Of a stretch of DNA of 64,000 bases, positions 15,739 to 23,525 are shown one piece after another (the stretch's first letter is position 1; every line of letters begins with the position of its first letter). This DNA is from Pelagihabitans sp947500445 (GTDB taxonomy: Bacteria; Bacteroidota; Bacteroidia; Flavobacteriales; Flavobacteriaceae), in assembly GCF_050589625.1 (NCBI RefSeq), contig NZ_JBNGOP010000012.1:62001-126000 (forward strand), in the 5' to 3' direction. The position numbers and the translations under genes were made by a program. Under the pieces are notes generated by a model. That model worked only from the letters and a program-made list of their open reading frames with translations, had not been told where the DNA came from and did not search any database.

Positions 15739-15938
15739 TTTGCCAACGGTTGGGCTATGATTAGTGCGGCGCGGAAATCCGATGGATTTCCAGCTATGCG
15801 CTAAGCAAAAGCTTTTGGTTTTGTTTTTTCTTTTTTTGTTCGAAAGCAAAATCCCAAAGATTTTGCGACATTATAAATATACACAGACCTTGGCGTGTAT
15901 ACTATAAGTCCGCATTAATTATAGGCATTGTTACCAAC
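15739..15938 (-). repeat. attC-like site of cassette 4
   Basis: R'' AGTTGGTAAC (minus) complements the start GTTACCAACT at 16514-16523. About 200 bp; the other end is CAACCG|TTGGCAAA. Confidence 0.8.
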
Positions 15939-16064
15939 TGTTTTTTTTCGTTCGAGTAAGCCATTTGCACTCCGTTCGAGTAAGAAGTCCATCTGCGCAA
16001 CAGTTGCGTTTGAGTAAAGTCCATCTGGAGTCGCAATTTGAAATCAAAAGAATTTTGCAAAGCT

Positions 16065-16481
16065 CTAATTACCTAAAGTTTCTTTTAACTTTAGGATTTG
16101 TGTTATAAAACTGAGTACTGTTTTGGCTTTTTCGGCAAACTTGAAAAAATCAAAAACTTCAGTTGGTAATTCTTGCTGTAGTTCTTGTTTATCACTTTCG
16201 CTTAGATTTTCAAAACTTCTTGCCCAATCTTCGATATAACTTCGACCATAGGTTGTTAATTGTTTGCAACTAAGTTTTGTTAAACCTTGCGACATTAAAT
16301 ATTCTTTGGCCGTTCCTAAATCGTTTCGATTGAAATTTTCTCCTAATAGAGATTGTATTTCTTTGTCCAACTGCCCACCGTAAAAATTATCAGTCCGACC
16401 TTCATTTTCAATATAAATTTTAAACAAAATTATATGAGTATATAAATCCCTCTTCTCAATTATTCTTAATATTTCGTTCAT
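16065..16481 (-). CDS. Unknown 138-residue protein (cassette 4)
   Basis: Soluble, largely helical, begins MNEILRIIEKRDLYTHI. The middle (GTAKEYLMSQGLTKL then LTTYGRSYIEDWA) has the rhythm of a winged-helix domain; the end is an amphipathic helix. No confident family. The stop is followed by a copy of the intra-cassette repeat before the R'' box. Confidence 0.55.
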   Translation of the reverse strand: MNEILRIIEKRDLYTHIILFKIYIENEGRTDNFYGGQLDKEIQSLLGENFNRNDLGTAKEYLMSQGLTKLSCKQLTTYGRSYIEDWARSFENLSESDKQELQQELPTEVFDFFKFAEKAKTVLSFITQILKLKETLGN

Positions 16482-16513
16482 TTTTAAATTGAATTATGAT
16501 GGTGCTTCAAAAT

Positions 16514-16714
16514 AGTTGGTAACGGTTCGGCTAAGCGTAGTGCGGAGATAAGGAAACTTTTCGTTTCCGTTTGCGCACGAAGCTAAAGCTTTTGGTTTAG
16601 TTTTTATTTTTCATGTCCAAAGCTAAATCCCAAAGATTTAGCGACTTCATAAATATACACAGACCTTTCGGTCTTGCCCTAAAGTCCGCATTACGTTTAG
16701 CCATTGTTAGCAAC
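16514..16714 (-). repeat. attC-like site of cassette 3
   Basis: R'' GTTGCTAAC (minus) complements the start GTTAGCAAC at 17416-17424. About 200 bp, GCGTAGTGCGG arm type with the GGAAACTTTTCGTTTCC hairpin. Confidence 0.8.
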
Positions 16715-16723
16715 TGGCTTTTT

Positions 16724-17200
16724 CTACCCAATTATTACATCGTAGTCTTTAATTAGGGCACGCATTAATTTTTGTCCATTTTTTCCCAAGTCCTTGTTTT
16801 TCAATCCAAGGTCGTTTCGCATTTCAGCCATAATTTTTGTCATGTATAGCAAGTGCTGTCGGGAATCAGTTTCTTCATTTTCATTTTGATGATACATAAA
16901 TTGAAAATAGTCGGAAAACGCGATTATTACTTTTGGCGAGGCGTATAAAACATATTTTTTGTAGAATTCATATAAATCTGCCAGCATTTTATCAGGATTG
17001 TTTTTCTTATTTGCTTTAGTGTTAGCAAAAATTCCAATCATTAAATTCACATACTGCTGATAAATCGCACGTCTTTCTTTTGTGATTTCGTTTGTTAGCT
17101 CTTTTTTCTTTTCAATATTGCTTTTAATCAGATATCCAATTCCAGCTCCCAATAACGGCAGAGATATAGATAAAATGGTAATCAAGGTTTGTGAAGTCAT
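16724..17200 (-). CDS. Single-pass membrane protein of unknown function (cassette 3)
   Basis: A 158-residue protein with an N-terminal membrane segment (LITILSISLPLLGAGIGYLI), a basic stretch (EKKKELTNEITKERRA) and a helical cytoplasmic part. This is the layout of small membrane proteins often seen next to defence or toxin genes. It lies nine bases after the 64-residue gene in the same cassette, so the two probably form an operon. Confidence 0.6.
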   Translation of the reverse strand: MTSQTLITILSISLPLLGAGIGYLIKSNIEKKKELTNEITKERRAIYQQYVNLMIGIFANTKANKKNNPDKMLADLYEFYKKYVLYASPKVIIAFSDYFQFMYHQNENEETDSRQHLLYMTKIMAEMRNDLGLKNKDLGKNGQKLMRALIKDYDVIIG

Positions 17201-17209
17201 TTATTATTT

Positions 17210-17404
17210 TTACGAGAAATAGCGATAAATTCCAGCTATACCAATTAAGAAAAAACAAACCAAACCACCAATGATTTCAATACTATAGGATTTTAACCAG
17301 TAATCTTCCAAATCGTTATATTCCTTTATCTCCTTATATCCCCATGCAACCGAAACGATTAAGCTTACTATTCCAATAAGTAATTCGTATTCTTTGTGGT
17401 TCAT
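17210..17404 (-). CDS. Small two-segment membrane protein (cassette 3)
   Basis: 64 residues with two hydrophobic segments (LLIGIVSLIVSVAWG and IIGGLVCFFLIGIAGI) separated by an acidic link. It starts about 15 bases after the cassette start box. Unknown function; probably works with the membrane protein downstream in the same cassette. Confidence 0.55.
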   Translation of the reverse strand: MNHKEYELLIGIVSLIVSVAWGYKEIKEYNDLEDYWLKSYSIEIIGGLVCFFLIGIAGIYRYFS

Positions 17405-17415
17405 TTTTTCAGCTT

Positions 17416-17555
17416 GTTGCTAACGCCTGGGCTATGATTAGTTGCGGAAATGTCCGCAGGATATTTCCAGCGTACTAGCTAAGTTAATGATAATTGGGGA
17501 AGATTTTCCGTGAGGAAAATCCGTAGCAATTAATTCATAGGCTTTGTTGGCAAAA
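17416..17555 (-). repeat. attC-like site of cassette 2
   Basis: R'' TTTTGCCAAC (minus) complements the start GTTGGCAAAA at 17760-17769. About 140 bp; arms of the GCAATTAATTCATAGGC type. Confidence 0.8.
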
Positions 17556-17759
17556 GTTGCGATGCACAAGAGTGAGCACAGGCTCTTTGCGCAGTTTACA
17601 TATCGATTGCGCCTCGATTCCGTAACGATTGGAAAACGATTCCGCAGATTGGAACGTTCTGTACCCGATTCGAGTAAGGTCCATCTGCGCGAACTTTCTC
17701 AGAGTCCACTTGAGTAAACATGAGATTTTAGGAAATAGTGAAATTACTTAATGAGCTAT
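17556..17759 (-). other. Cassette 2 body without a convincing gene
   Basis: About 200 bp. A 41-codon frame starts with ATG at about 17722 (MFTQVDSEKV) on the minus strand but it runs through copies of the intra-cassette repeat (GCGCAGATGGACCTTACTCG), so I do not call it a gene. The tract also contains repeated CGATTNCG motifs. Function unknown. Confidence 0.5.
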
Positions 17760-17959
17760 TTTTGCCAACGGTTGAGCTATGAACAGTACGGGAGCAAACT
17801 AACGTTTGCTTTCCGCCACGCACATAGCGAAATCTTTTGGTTTTGTTTTTTCTTTTTTGTCCAAAACAAAATCCCAAAGATTTTGCGGACTTCATAAAAA
17901 TACGCAAACCATTGGAATAGGAGAGAAGCCCGTATTGTTTATAGGTTTTGTTACCACCA
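17760..17959 (-). repeat. attC-like site of cassette 1
   Basis: R'' TGGTGGTAAC (minus) complements the start GTTACCACCA at 18918-18927. Arms AAACCTATAAACAATACGGG and CCCGTACTGTTCATAGC; about 200 bp. Confidence 0.8.
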
Positions 17960-17964
17960 GTTAT

Positions 17965-18914
17965 TTATATGCGGAATAGAATAATATTTTCATATAAGAC
18001 CATAGTTTGCTTTTCCTGATTGAAATTGTTCAAGTCGACTTTGAAAGCTGCTTTTTGCGGAATATGCTCTTTTTTAAACTTATAGTAGGTATAGCCGTCT
18101 TGATTAATAACTTCAATTCCAGGAACGGGGTCATAATTTATACTATCTGTTCCGTAGCCTAATCTTACCATCCAATTTCTATTTGGATTGTCTTTCCATA
18201 CAAAATAGTAAAAGTCTGTGTCCTGTTTTAAACTTGGTTCTTCGGTAAAGCCAACTAGATAATAGAGGGGGTCTATATATTGCGAGTCGTTGAATTCTTC
18301 CAAAGACAAGGGTTTTTCTAGTAACTGCCACTTACTTTCGGATGGAAAGTGCGTAATAATTAATTTTTCAGGACTAATGTCAAAATAATAATCAGGGACA
18401 TTTGTTTCAAATTGTTTTGCCCAAGTGGAATCAACTATTAACCAAGTATTATTTATTCTTATAGCATTCCAAGCATGACTAAATCCCGTATCTAATTCTG
18501 GTTCAACAGTTTGATTAGTTAAATGCCTTATATGTCCATCAATTACTTCGTTTTCAATTCCCATTTCGTCCATAAACCATTTATACAAAACCGAAAATCC
18601 AGCACACACCGCACTTCTTTTTTCAAAGACTAGAAAAGGACTTGTATTCAATTTAACATCTTCTTCTGTCCAACCGTCTTTGTTATGTCTTTCTAACATT
18701 TCATAATCATATTGGATATTTTCACTAATCCAATAATAGAAAAATCGTGCCCTTTCTTTGTCACTATTTATGTTGTTTTTAGCATAGTCCGTCAATTCTG
18801 CCATCAATATATTCTCGTCCATCAATTCCTCTACCATTTCTTTAGTAGACTTACCCTGAGCCCAAGTAAGGCTGATGCCAAGAAAAAATATTATTGATGG
18901 AAAAAAGTTTCTCA
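17965..18914 (-). CDS. Secreted transglutaminase-like protein (cassette 1)
   Basis: About 316 residues from the ATG at 18914 (MRNFFPSIIFFLGISLTWAQG, a Sec signal peptide). It carries the transglutaminase/cysteine-protease core: Cys in KRSAVCAGFSVLYKWFMD (about residue 105), His in GFSHAWNAI and Asp in WLIVDSTWA, in the usual order Cys-His-Asp. A beta-rich C-terminal part follows. It is the cassette closest to the recombinase and begins eight bases from the junction. The longer frame back to 18930 runs into the junction and is not used. Confidence 0.75.
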
Positions 18915-18917
18915 TAA

Positions 18918-18960
18918 TTGGTGGTAACAATTGACTAAACGTACCTTGGTACGTTTATTT
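18918..18960 (-). other. Candidate attI: reduced attC-like hairpin next to the recombinase
   Basis: Between the recombinase stop and cassette 1 lies the palindrome AAACGTACCAAGGTACGTTT (18936-18955) followed on the minus strand by AGTCAATTG|TTACCACC. On the plus strand GGTAACAATTGACTAAACGTA lines up with the attC arm GGTAACGGTTCGGCTAAGCGTA: same core, same spacer length, same L-like box. Unlike the attC-like sites it has no complementary R'' box on the far side (an A/G-rich tract, minus strand, is there instead). This fits an insertion site used by the recombinase; activity is inferred. Confidence 0.6.
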
Positions 18961-18974
18961 CTTTTTTGGCATCA

Positions 18975-20102
18975 CTAATCTAGTGGATTTTTAATGGTTT
19001 CGAAAGTGTTTGTAGCAACATGGGTATATATTTCAGTTGTTTTGGTCGAACCATGGCCTAATAGAACCTGTATTTGTCTTAAATCTGTGCCTGATTCCAA
19101 TAAATGTGTTGCAAAACTATGTCTCAATACATGCGGTGTTACGGTTGTTCGTATTCGCGCCTTTTCAGCAGCTGTTTTTACAATTTTCAGAACACTGGCA
19201 CCACTGTACTTAATTCCTTTCTTTCCTTCAAATAAATATAGTGTAGGCTCATATTTCTTATAGTACCTCCTTAAATCTTTTAGAGCAGTTATAGATAATA
19301 AGGTAAGTCTATCCTTGTTACCTTTTGAACCTTCAACGCGAACTAACATTCGTCCGCTGTCAATATCCTTGATTTTTAAATTCAATAGTTCACTGCGCCT
19401 TAAGCCAGAACTATATAGCAACTGTACAATACATCTATGTTTGATATTATTGGTGTTTTCAATAATGGACGTGACTTCTTCCTTCGAAATTACCTTTGGA
19501 AGCTTAGATTCTTTTCGAGGCCTTTCAATCTCATAAAAACGGTTGGGCATACCTAAAACCACCTCATAATAAAATTTTATAGCGTTGATAGCTTGATTTA
19601 TATAAGAGTTTGAGTGCTTTTTTTGAATAAGGCTTTGGAGAAAAGCTCTAATATCATGTTCGTCCAATTCTTTTTATTCTTTATCCTTATGGTAATTGAT
19701 GAACAGTTCGAAAAAAGTGACATAAGTTTTAACCGTGCTATTGGCGTAGCGTTTTAATTCTAGTTTTAGTAAATACTCTTCAGGACATAGACGGTACTCA
19801 GGTACCGTCTTCCTTTTTCTGAACCACTCGACATCGATAGTCTCGTTACTGGTATTGATAGGCCTATTGGTCAAAAATCGATTATAGTTTATCCAGACCA
19901 GGCCTTTAAATGTTGTGAAAATAATACCAAGGTTGGTTTTGGTATTTGGAATGTAGGCCATGTTATATTCTTGACTCCATTTAGGGTTGGGAAGACTTTT
20001 AATTAATCCCTGGATAAGCTTATCGGGAGAAAACTTAATTCCTATCATCTTTTGATTCTTAATCATAAGATGGTATAGTGTTATGGATTTCATTGAATTC
20101 AT
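18975..20102 (-). pseudogene. Tyrosine recombinase (integron-integrase-like role), in-frame TAA
   Basis: Two open segments, 20102-19674 and 19673-18975, lie in the same frame and are separated by one TAA (19674-19676). Read through, the protein has about 375 residues. It has an N-terminal domain of about 105 residues not found in Xer or IntI, a SAM-like core-binding domain (EEYLLKLELKRYANSTVKTY onward) and a catalytic domain. Catalytic residues are Arg in SSGLRRSELL, Lys in GSKGNKDR, His-Arg in TPHVLRHSFATHLLE, His in LLGHGSTKTT and Tyr in IYTHVATN. The extra stretch that IntI proteins have between the Lys and HxLR boxes is not present. It ends in NPLD and is followed by the candidate attI. 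Either it is inactivated by nonsense mutation, or the C-terminal part restarts at TTG 19667. Confidence 0.8.
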
Positions 20103-20166
20103 ATGACAAGTTTACCTAGGTTTTAAACATTAAACGGTATATTAAGTCTATAATATGCGTTTGTAA

Positions 20167-20544
20167 ATGATTAATTCAAAAACTTGCCCAGTATGTGGTA
20201 CTATTGTGAAGGGTAGGTCTGATAAGAAATTCTGCTCTAAAAAATGTAAATCTATAGAACAATATGAAAGTCGACAGAAAACCGAGGCCTTCTACCTTAA
20301 GGTTGATAGACAATTGAAAACAAATAGGAGGATTCTAAAAAAGTACAATAAATCAGGTTATACAATCATTAGGAAAAGTAAACTTATAGAAGAGGGATTT
20401 AACCCAAAGCATTTCACCCATTACTGGAAGAACAAAAGAGGAGATGTATATCTCTTTGTTTATGAATTTGGGTTTCTAAAGAAGAGCGAAAATGGGAAGG
20501 ATAAATATGTTCTCGTTACCTGGGAAGATTACATGGCCAAATAG
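20167..20544 (+). CDS. Small zinc-ribbon protein of unknown function
   Basis: A 125-residue protein divergent from the recombinase. The N-terminus holds a zinc ribbon, CPVCGTIVKGRSDKKFC then KKC; the rest is basic and helical with a FTHYWKNKRGDVYLFVYEFG end. Proteins of this layout are widespread in Bacteroidota as I remember them, but have no known role. It shares the 65 bp divergent upstream region with the recombinase. Confidence 0.65.
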   Translation: MINSKTCPVCGTIVKGRSDKKFCSKKCKSIEQYESRQKTEAFYLKVDRQLKTNRRILKKYNKSGYTIIRKSKLIEEGFNPKHFTHYWKNKRGDVYLFVYEFGFLKKSENGKDKYVLVTWEDYMAK

Positions 20545-20640
20545 TTTTAAAAAATTTGCATCTATATGAGTCTAAATGCGCTTAAATAATATTCTTGACA
20601 GAAAAAAATCAAAATGTTGTACCTATGTTGTATATGAGAA

Positions 20641-20671
20641 AAGAAAAAGGGACCTCAAAAATTGAAGTCCC
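20641..20671 (-). terminator. Terminator of the tRNA-Met gene
   Basis: On the minus strand GGGACTTCAATTTTTGAGGTCCC folds into a hairpin and is followed by TTTTTCTTTT, right after the tRNA. Confidence 0.75.
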
Positions 20672-20683
20672 TGTATTTACTAG

Positions 20684-20757
20684 TAGCGAGAGAGGGACTT
20701 GAACCCTCGGCCTCCGGGTTATGAATCCGACGCTCTAACCAGCTGAGCTACCTCGCC
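20684..20757 (-). tRNA. tRNA-Met (CAT)
   Basis: A 74-nt cloverleaf on the minus strand: acceptor GGCGAGG/TCTCGCT, D arm GCTCAGCTGGTTAGAGC, anticodon loop TTCATAA (anticodon CAT), T arm GAGGGTTCAAGTCCCTC. CCA is not encoded. The anticodon stem has an A-C mismatch at its loop end. It could be elongator Met or the Ile2 (lysidine) type; the T-arm and D-arm favour elongator Met. Confidence 0.85.
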
Positions 20758-20895
20758 ATCGGTTTTTAAACGGCTGCAAATATAAAGTTTAATTTCATCC
20801 CCATCAACATAAGAACGCTAAAAATATTCTTTGGGTTTTATTTTTTTATCTTTTGGAAATCTATATATTGCCCATACTAACTTGAACACCTCGCA

Positions 20896-21279
20896 ATGGA
20901 CGATAAAATAAAATTTGAATTAGAATTTGTCATACAATCCTCACCACAGCTTTTGTACCAATACCTTTCCACACCATCGGGACTTTCCGAGTGGTTTGCC
21001 GATAACGTAAATTCAAGGGGCGAGTTGTTTAGTTTTATTTGGGACGGGTCGGAAGAGGAGGCCAAATTGCTTAAAAAGAAAAGTGACGAGTTCGTCAAGT
21101 TTGCCTGGGAAGAAAACGATGATGAATCGTTTTTTGAGATGAAGATCATTGTGGACGAAATTACTTCGGATGTTTCGTTGTTCATTACGGATTTTGCCGA
21201 GGATGACGAAATTGAGGAAGCCAAAATGCTTTGGGAAAATCAGGTAGCCAGTCTAAAACAGGTATTGGGATCAAAATAG
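20896..21279 (+). CDS. START-like (SRPBCC) domain protein
   Basis: A 127-residue acidic protein with the START-like fold pattern of a Bacteroidota-specific family: QSSPQLLYQYLSTPSGLSEWFAD at the N-terminus, strands in the middle, and a long C-terminal helix (MLWENQVASLKQVLG). It probably binds a small hydrophobic ligand in the cytoplasm; the ligand is not known. It stands next to the aminotransferase on the same strand with a gap of about 280 bp that holds no gene. Confidence 0.7.
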   Translation: MDDKIKFELEFVIQSSPQLLYQYLSTPSGLSEWFADNVNSRGELFSFIWDGSEEEAKLLKKKSDEFVKFAWEENDDESFFEMKIIVDEITSDVSLFITDFAEDDEIEEAKMLWENQVASLKQVLGSK

Positions 21280-21562
21280 GGCCCAATGGCGGTTGCTTAC
21301 TACCCATACCTTTTCTTATCGCGGTAGGCTACCACGGCTGTTAGGAAGTTTTCACGGTAGTGGGAAATACTTCGATTTTCCAATTTTAAATAAACCATAT
21401 CCGGTAGGGGCACAAAGCCAATATTACGCGCTTATGAAGGGCCCATAACCCAATATCGGGAGCGGTACGCTGTTTCCGGTAACACTACTTTTTACCCTGT
21501 CATGGACCTTTTAATCCCCACAACGACGTATCTTTGCCGACTATATTAAGCAAAGCACAGCT

Positions 21563-22411
21563 ATGATCGATTTTAACGGAAAATTGCTCCCCTACGATAC
21601 CCCTTTGGTAACCTATACCAACCGTGGATTGCGTTATGGGGATTCCGTATTTGAAACCTTGCGCGTAGTGAACGGCACCTTGTTTTTTTGGGAGGACCAT
21701 TACTTGCGGCTAATGGCATCGATGCGGATACTCCGTATGCAGATACCGATGCATTTTACCATGGAAGCCCTAGAGGCGCGAATGTTGGCAGTATTGCAAG
21801 AAAATGGATTGGAAGGGTCGGCGGCGCGGATCCGATTGACCGTTTTTAGGAACGAGGGCGGCCTATACCTTCCGCAAACCAATACGGTTTCACTGCTCAT
21901 CGAGGCCACGGCAATAGACGCTCCCTACTACCAACTAGGGGCGGGGACCTACGAAATAGAGCTGTTCAAGGATTACTATGTCAATCCCGATATGCTGTCG
22001 AACCTAAAGACCAACAATAAAATGCTGAACGTCGTGGGCAGCATTTTTGCCAAGGAAAACGGATATCAAAATTGTTTGTTGCTCAACACGGACAAAAAGG
22101 TGGTGGAGGCGCTAAACGGAAATCTTTTTTTGGTAAAGGGAAAAACGGTGGTTACCCCGCCCTTGGCCGATGGTTGTCTAAAGGGCATTATCAGGGAAAA
22201 ACTGATAACGATCCTTCAAAAATGGGACGGGGTCGAATTTAATGAGGCTTCTATTTCTCCGTTCGAACTGCAAAAGGCAGATGAGCTATGGGTAACCAAT
22301 ACCATAATGGGCATTCGCCCGGTGACCAAGTACCGAAAACGGGAATATGGCAACGTTTTGGCCCAAGAACTAGTGGGTAAGCTCAATGCGGCGGCCCGAT
22401 TGGCCGTTTAG
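21563..22411 (+). CDS. Class IV aminotransferase (PLP-dependent)
   Basis: 282 residues of fold-type IV (branched-chain/D-amino acid aminotransferase and aminodeoxychorismate lyase group). It opens with FNGKLLPYDTPLVTYTNRGLRYGDSVFETLR, the phosphate-side Arg region. The PLP lysine is in SNLKTNNKM (about residue 155), and ELWVTNTIMGIRPV near the end is the second phosphate contact. The exact substrate cannot be read. It ends by overlapping convergently with the yqgE stop. Confidence 0.8.
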   Translation: MIDFNGKLLPYDTPLVTYTNRGLRYGDSVFETLRVVNGTLFFWEDHYLRLMASMRILRMQIPMHFTMEALEARMLAVLQENGLEGSAARIRLTVFRNEGGLYLPQTNTVSLLIEATAIDAPYYQLGAGTYEIELFKDYYVNPDMLSNLKTNNKMLNVVGSIFAKENGYQNCLLLNTDKKVVEALNGNLFLVKGKTVVTPPLADGCLKGIIREKLITILQKWDGVEFNEASISPFELQKADELWVTNTIMGIRPVTKYRKREYGNVLAQELVGKLNAAARLAV

Positions 22412-22968
22412 TTAAGGCTGGGGTTTTCAGGGGCATTGGACCATATCAGATAGTCTCCCCCCAATTCGATCATTTTTTCTTTCCAGAAGGCGGAAGCCGC
22501 TTTTTTGATTATGGCACTTTCATACCTGTTTTTTACCAAGATCCAGGATTTAGAGGTAAGTTCTTGATCCAATTGTAACGAGGACCAGCCGGTATATCCC
22601 AAAAAGAAACGGATATCGTCCTCCGATATCAATTTTTGGTTGATCAATACAATGGTTTTTTCAAAATCGCCGCCCCAATAAATACCGTCGGATATTTCAA
22701 TACTATTGTCGATCAGGTGCGGGACCTTATGTATAAAATAAAGATTGTCCTGCTCCACCGGCCCTCCGTTATACACTTGAAAAGGAATGTCGATTTCCGT
22801 TACCAGATCATTGATACTGTACTCCAGGGGCTTGTTGAGTATAAACCCTATGGACCCTTCGTCATTATGTTCCGCCAAAAGTACTACCGAGCGGTTGAAG
22901 GATACGTCGCCGGTAAGGCTCGGCTCGGCAATCAATAACTTTCCCTTTTGGGGTTTCGGTCGGGTCAT
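22408..22968 (-). CDS. yqgE: YqgE/AlgH family protein
   Basis: A 186-residue protein with the family signature KGKLLIAEPSLTGDVSFNRSVVLLAEH at the N-terminus, GSIGFILNKPL and FFLGYTGWSSLQLDQEL. The family is widespread and its biochemical role is not settled. It is the first gene of a minus-strand group that continues with HU and fmt. Confidence 0.88.
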   Translation of the reverse strand: MTRPKPQKGKLLIAEPSLTGDVSFNRSVVLLAEHNDEGSIGFILNKPLEYSINDLVTEIDIPFQVYNGGPVEQDNLYFIHKVPHLIDNSIEISDGIYWGGDFEKTIVLINQKLISEDDIRFFLGYTGWSSLQLDQELTSKSWILVKNRYESAIIKKAASAFWKEKMIELGGDYLIWSNAPENPSLN

Positions 22969-23031
22969 GGTCAGTATACTTGTTATACCTAAAATAAGAC
23001 AAATAGTAGAAACGGCAAAGGCGATTAAAAA

Positions 23032-23060
23032 AAAAGCACCCCACAGCGTGGGATGCTTTT
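23032..23060 (-). terminator. Terminator of the HU gene
   Basis: The minus strand reads AAAAGCATCCCACGCTGTGGGGTGCTTTTTTT: a stem of about 12 bp followed by a T run, directly after the HU stop. Confidence 0.8.
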
Positions 23061-23078
23061 CAATATAACGAATACATC

Positions 23079-23351
23079 TTAGTTTACTGCACTGCCCAAA
23101 TCGGCTCCTGCTTTAAACTTTACAACATTTTTAGCAGCAATTTGGATAGTTTTTCCAGTAGATGGGTTTCTTCCTTCTCGCGCATTTCTTTTGGATACGG
23201 ACCAAGAACCGAAACCTACCAAAGAGACACGATTTCCTTTCTTAAGAGAACCTTCAACGTTTCCTAGAAAAGATTCCAATGCTTTCTTAGCCGCAGCCTT
23301 AGTGATGCCAGCATCAGCAGCCATAGCATCGATTAATTCTGTTTTGTTCAT
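23079..23351 (-). CDS. hup: HU-type DNA-binding protein
   Basis: 90 residues, the normal HU length, with MNKTELIDAMA at the start, the dimerisation helices, and the DNA-binding arm region FGSWSVSKRNAREGRNPSTGKTI containing the intercalating-type Asn-Pro. It bends and packages DNA as a dimer and, in recombination settings, often assists tyrosine recombinases. Own terminator; separated by 174 bp from fmt upstream. Confidence 0.93.
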   Translation of the reverse strand: MNKTELIDAMAADAGITKAAAKKALESFLGNVEGSLKKGNRVSLVGFGSWSVSKRNAREGRNPSTGKTIQIAAKNVVKFKAGADLGSAVN

Positions 23352-23525
23352 AATGTACTTAAATTAATTGTTGTTAAATATTTTACTCGTTGGACAAATT
23401 TATACGGATTTGGTGTCAACGCAAGTAAAACCGGGGTAAATCGCCCTTTTTGTTGATAACTAAGGCCCTTTGTTGATAAAGTCGCACGTTTTCGGGCCTT
23501 CTCCCAGCCCAATAGAAACGGGGCT

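Noticed and set aside
15661..15849. 62-codon minus-strand frame overlapping the start of the cassette 5 gene
   Set aside because: Starts inside the attC-like site and overlaps the signal peptide of the better supported frame.
17600..17722. 41-codon frame in cassette 2 (MFTQVDSEKV)
   Set aside because: It runs through copies of the intra-cassette repeat that occur in non-coding positions of other cassettes.
2204..18927. CRISPR-like array because of regularly returning repeats
   Set aside because: Repeats are long, imperfectly palindromic and separated by whole genes of variable size; no short direct repeats with equal spacers and no cas genes.
20684..20757. tRNA-Met as attachment site of an integrative element covering the array
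   Set aside because: No copy of the tRNA 3' end was seen at the other end of the array, and the recombinase lies beyond the zinc-ribbon gene with its own site.
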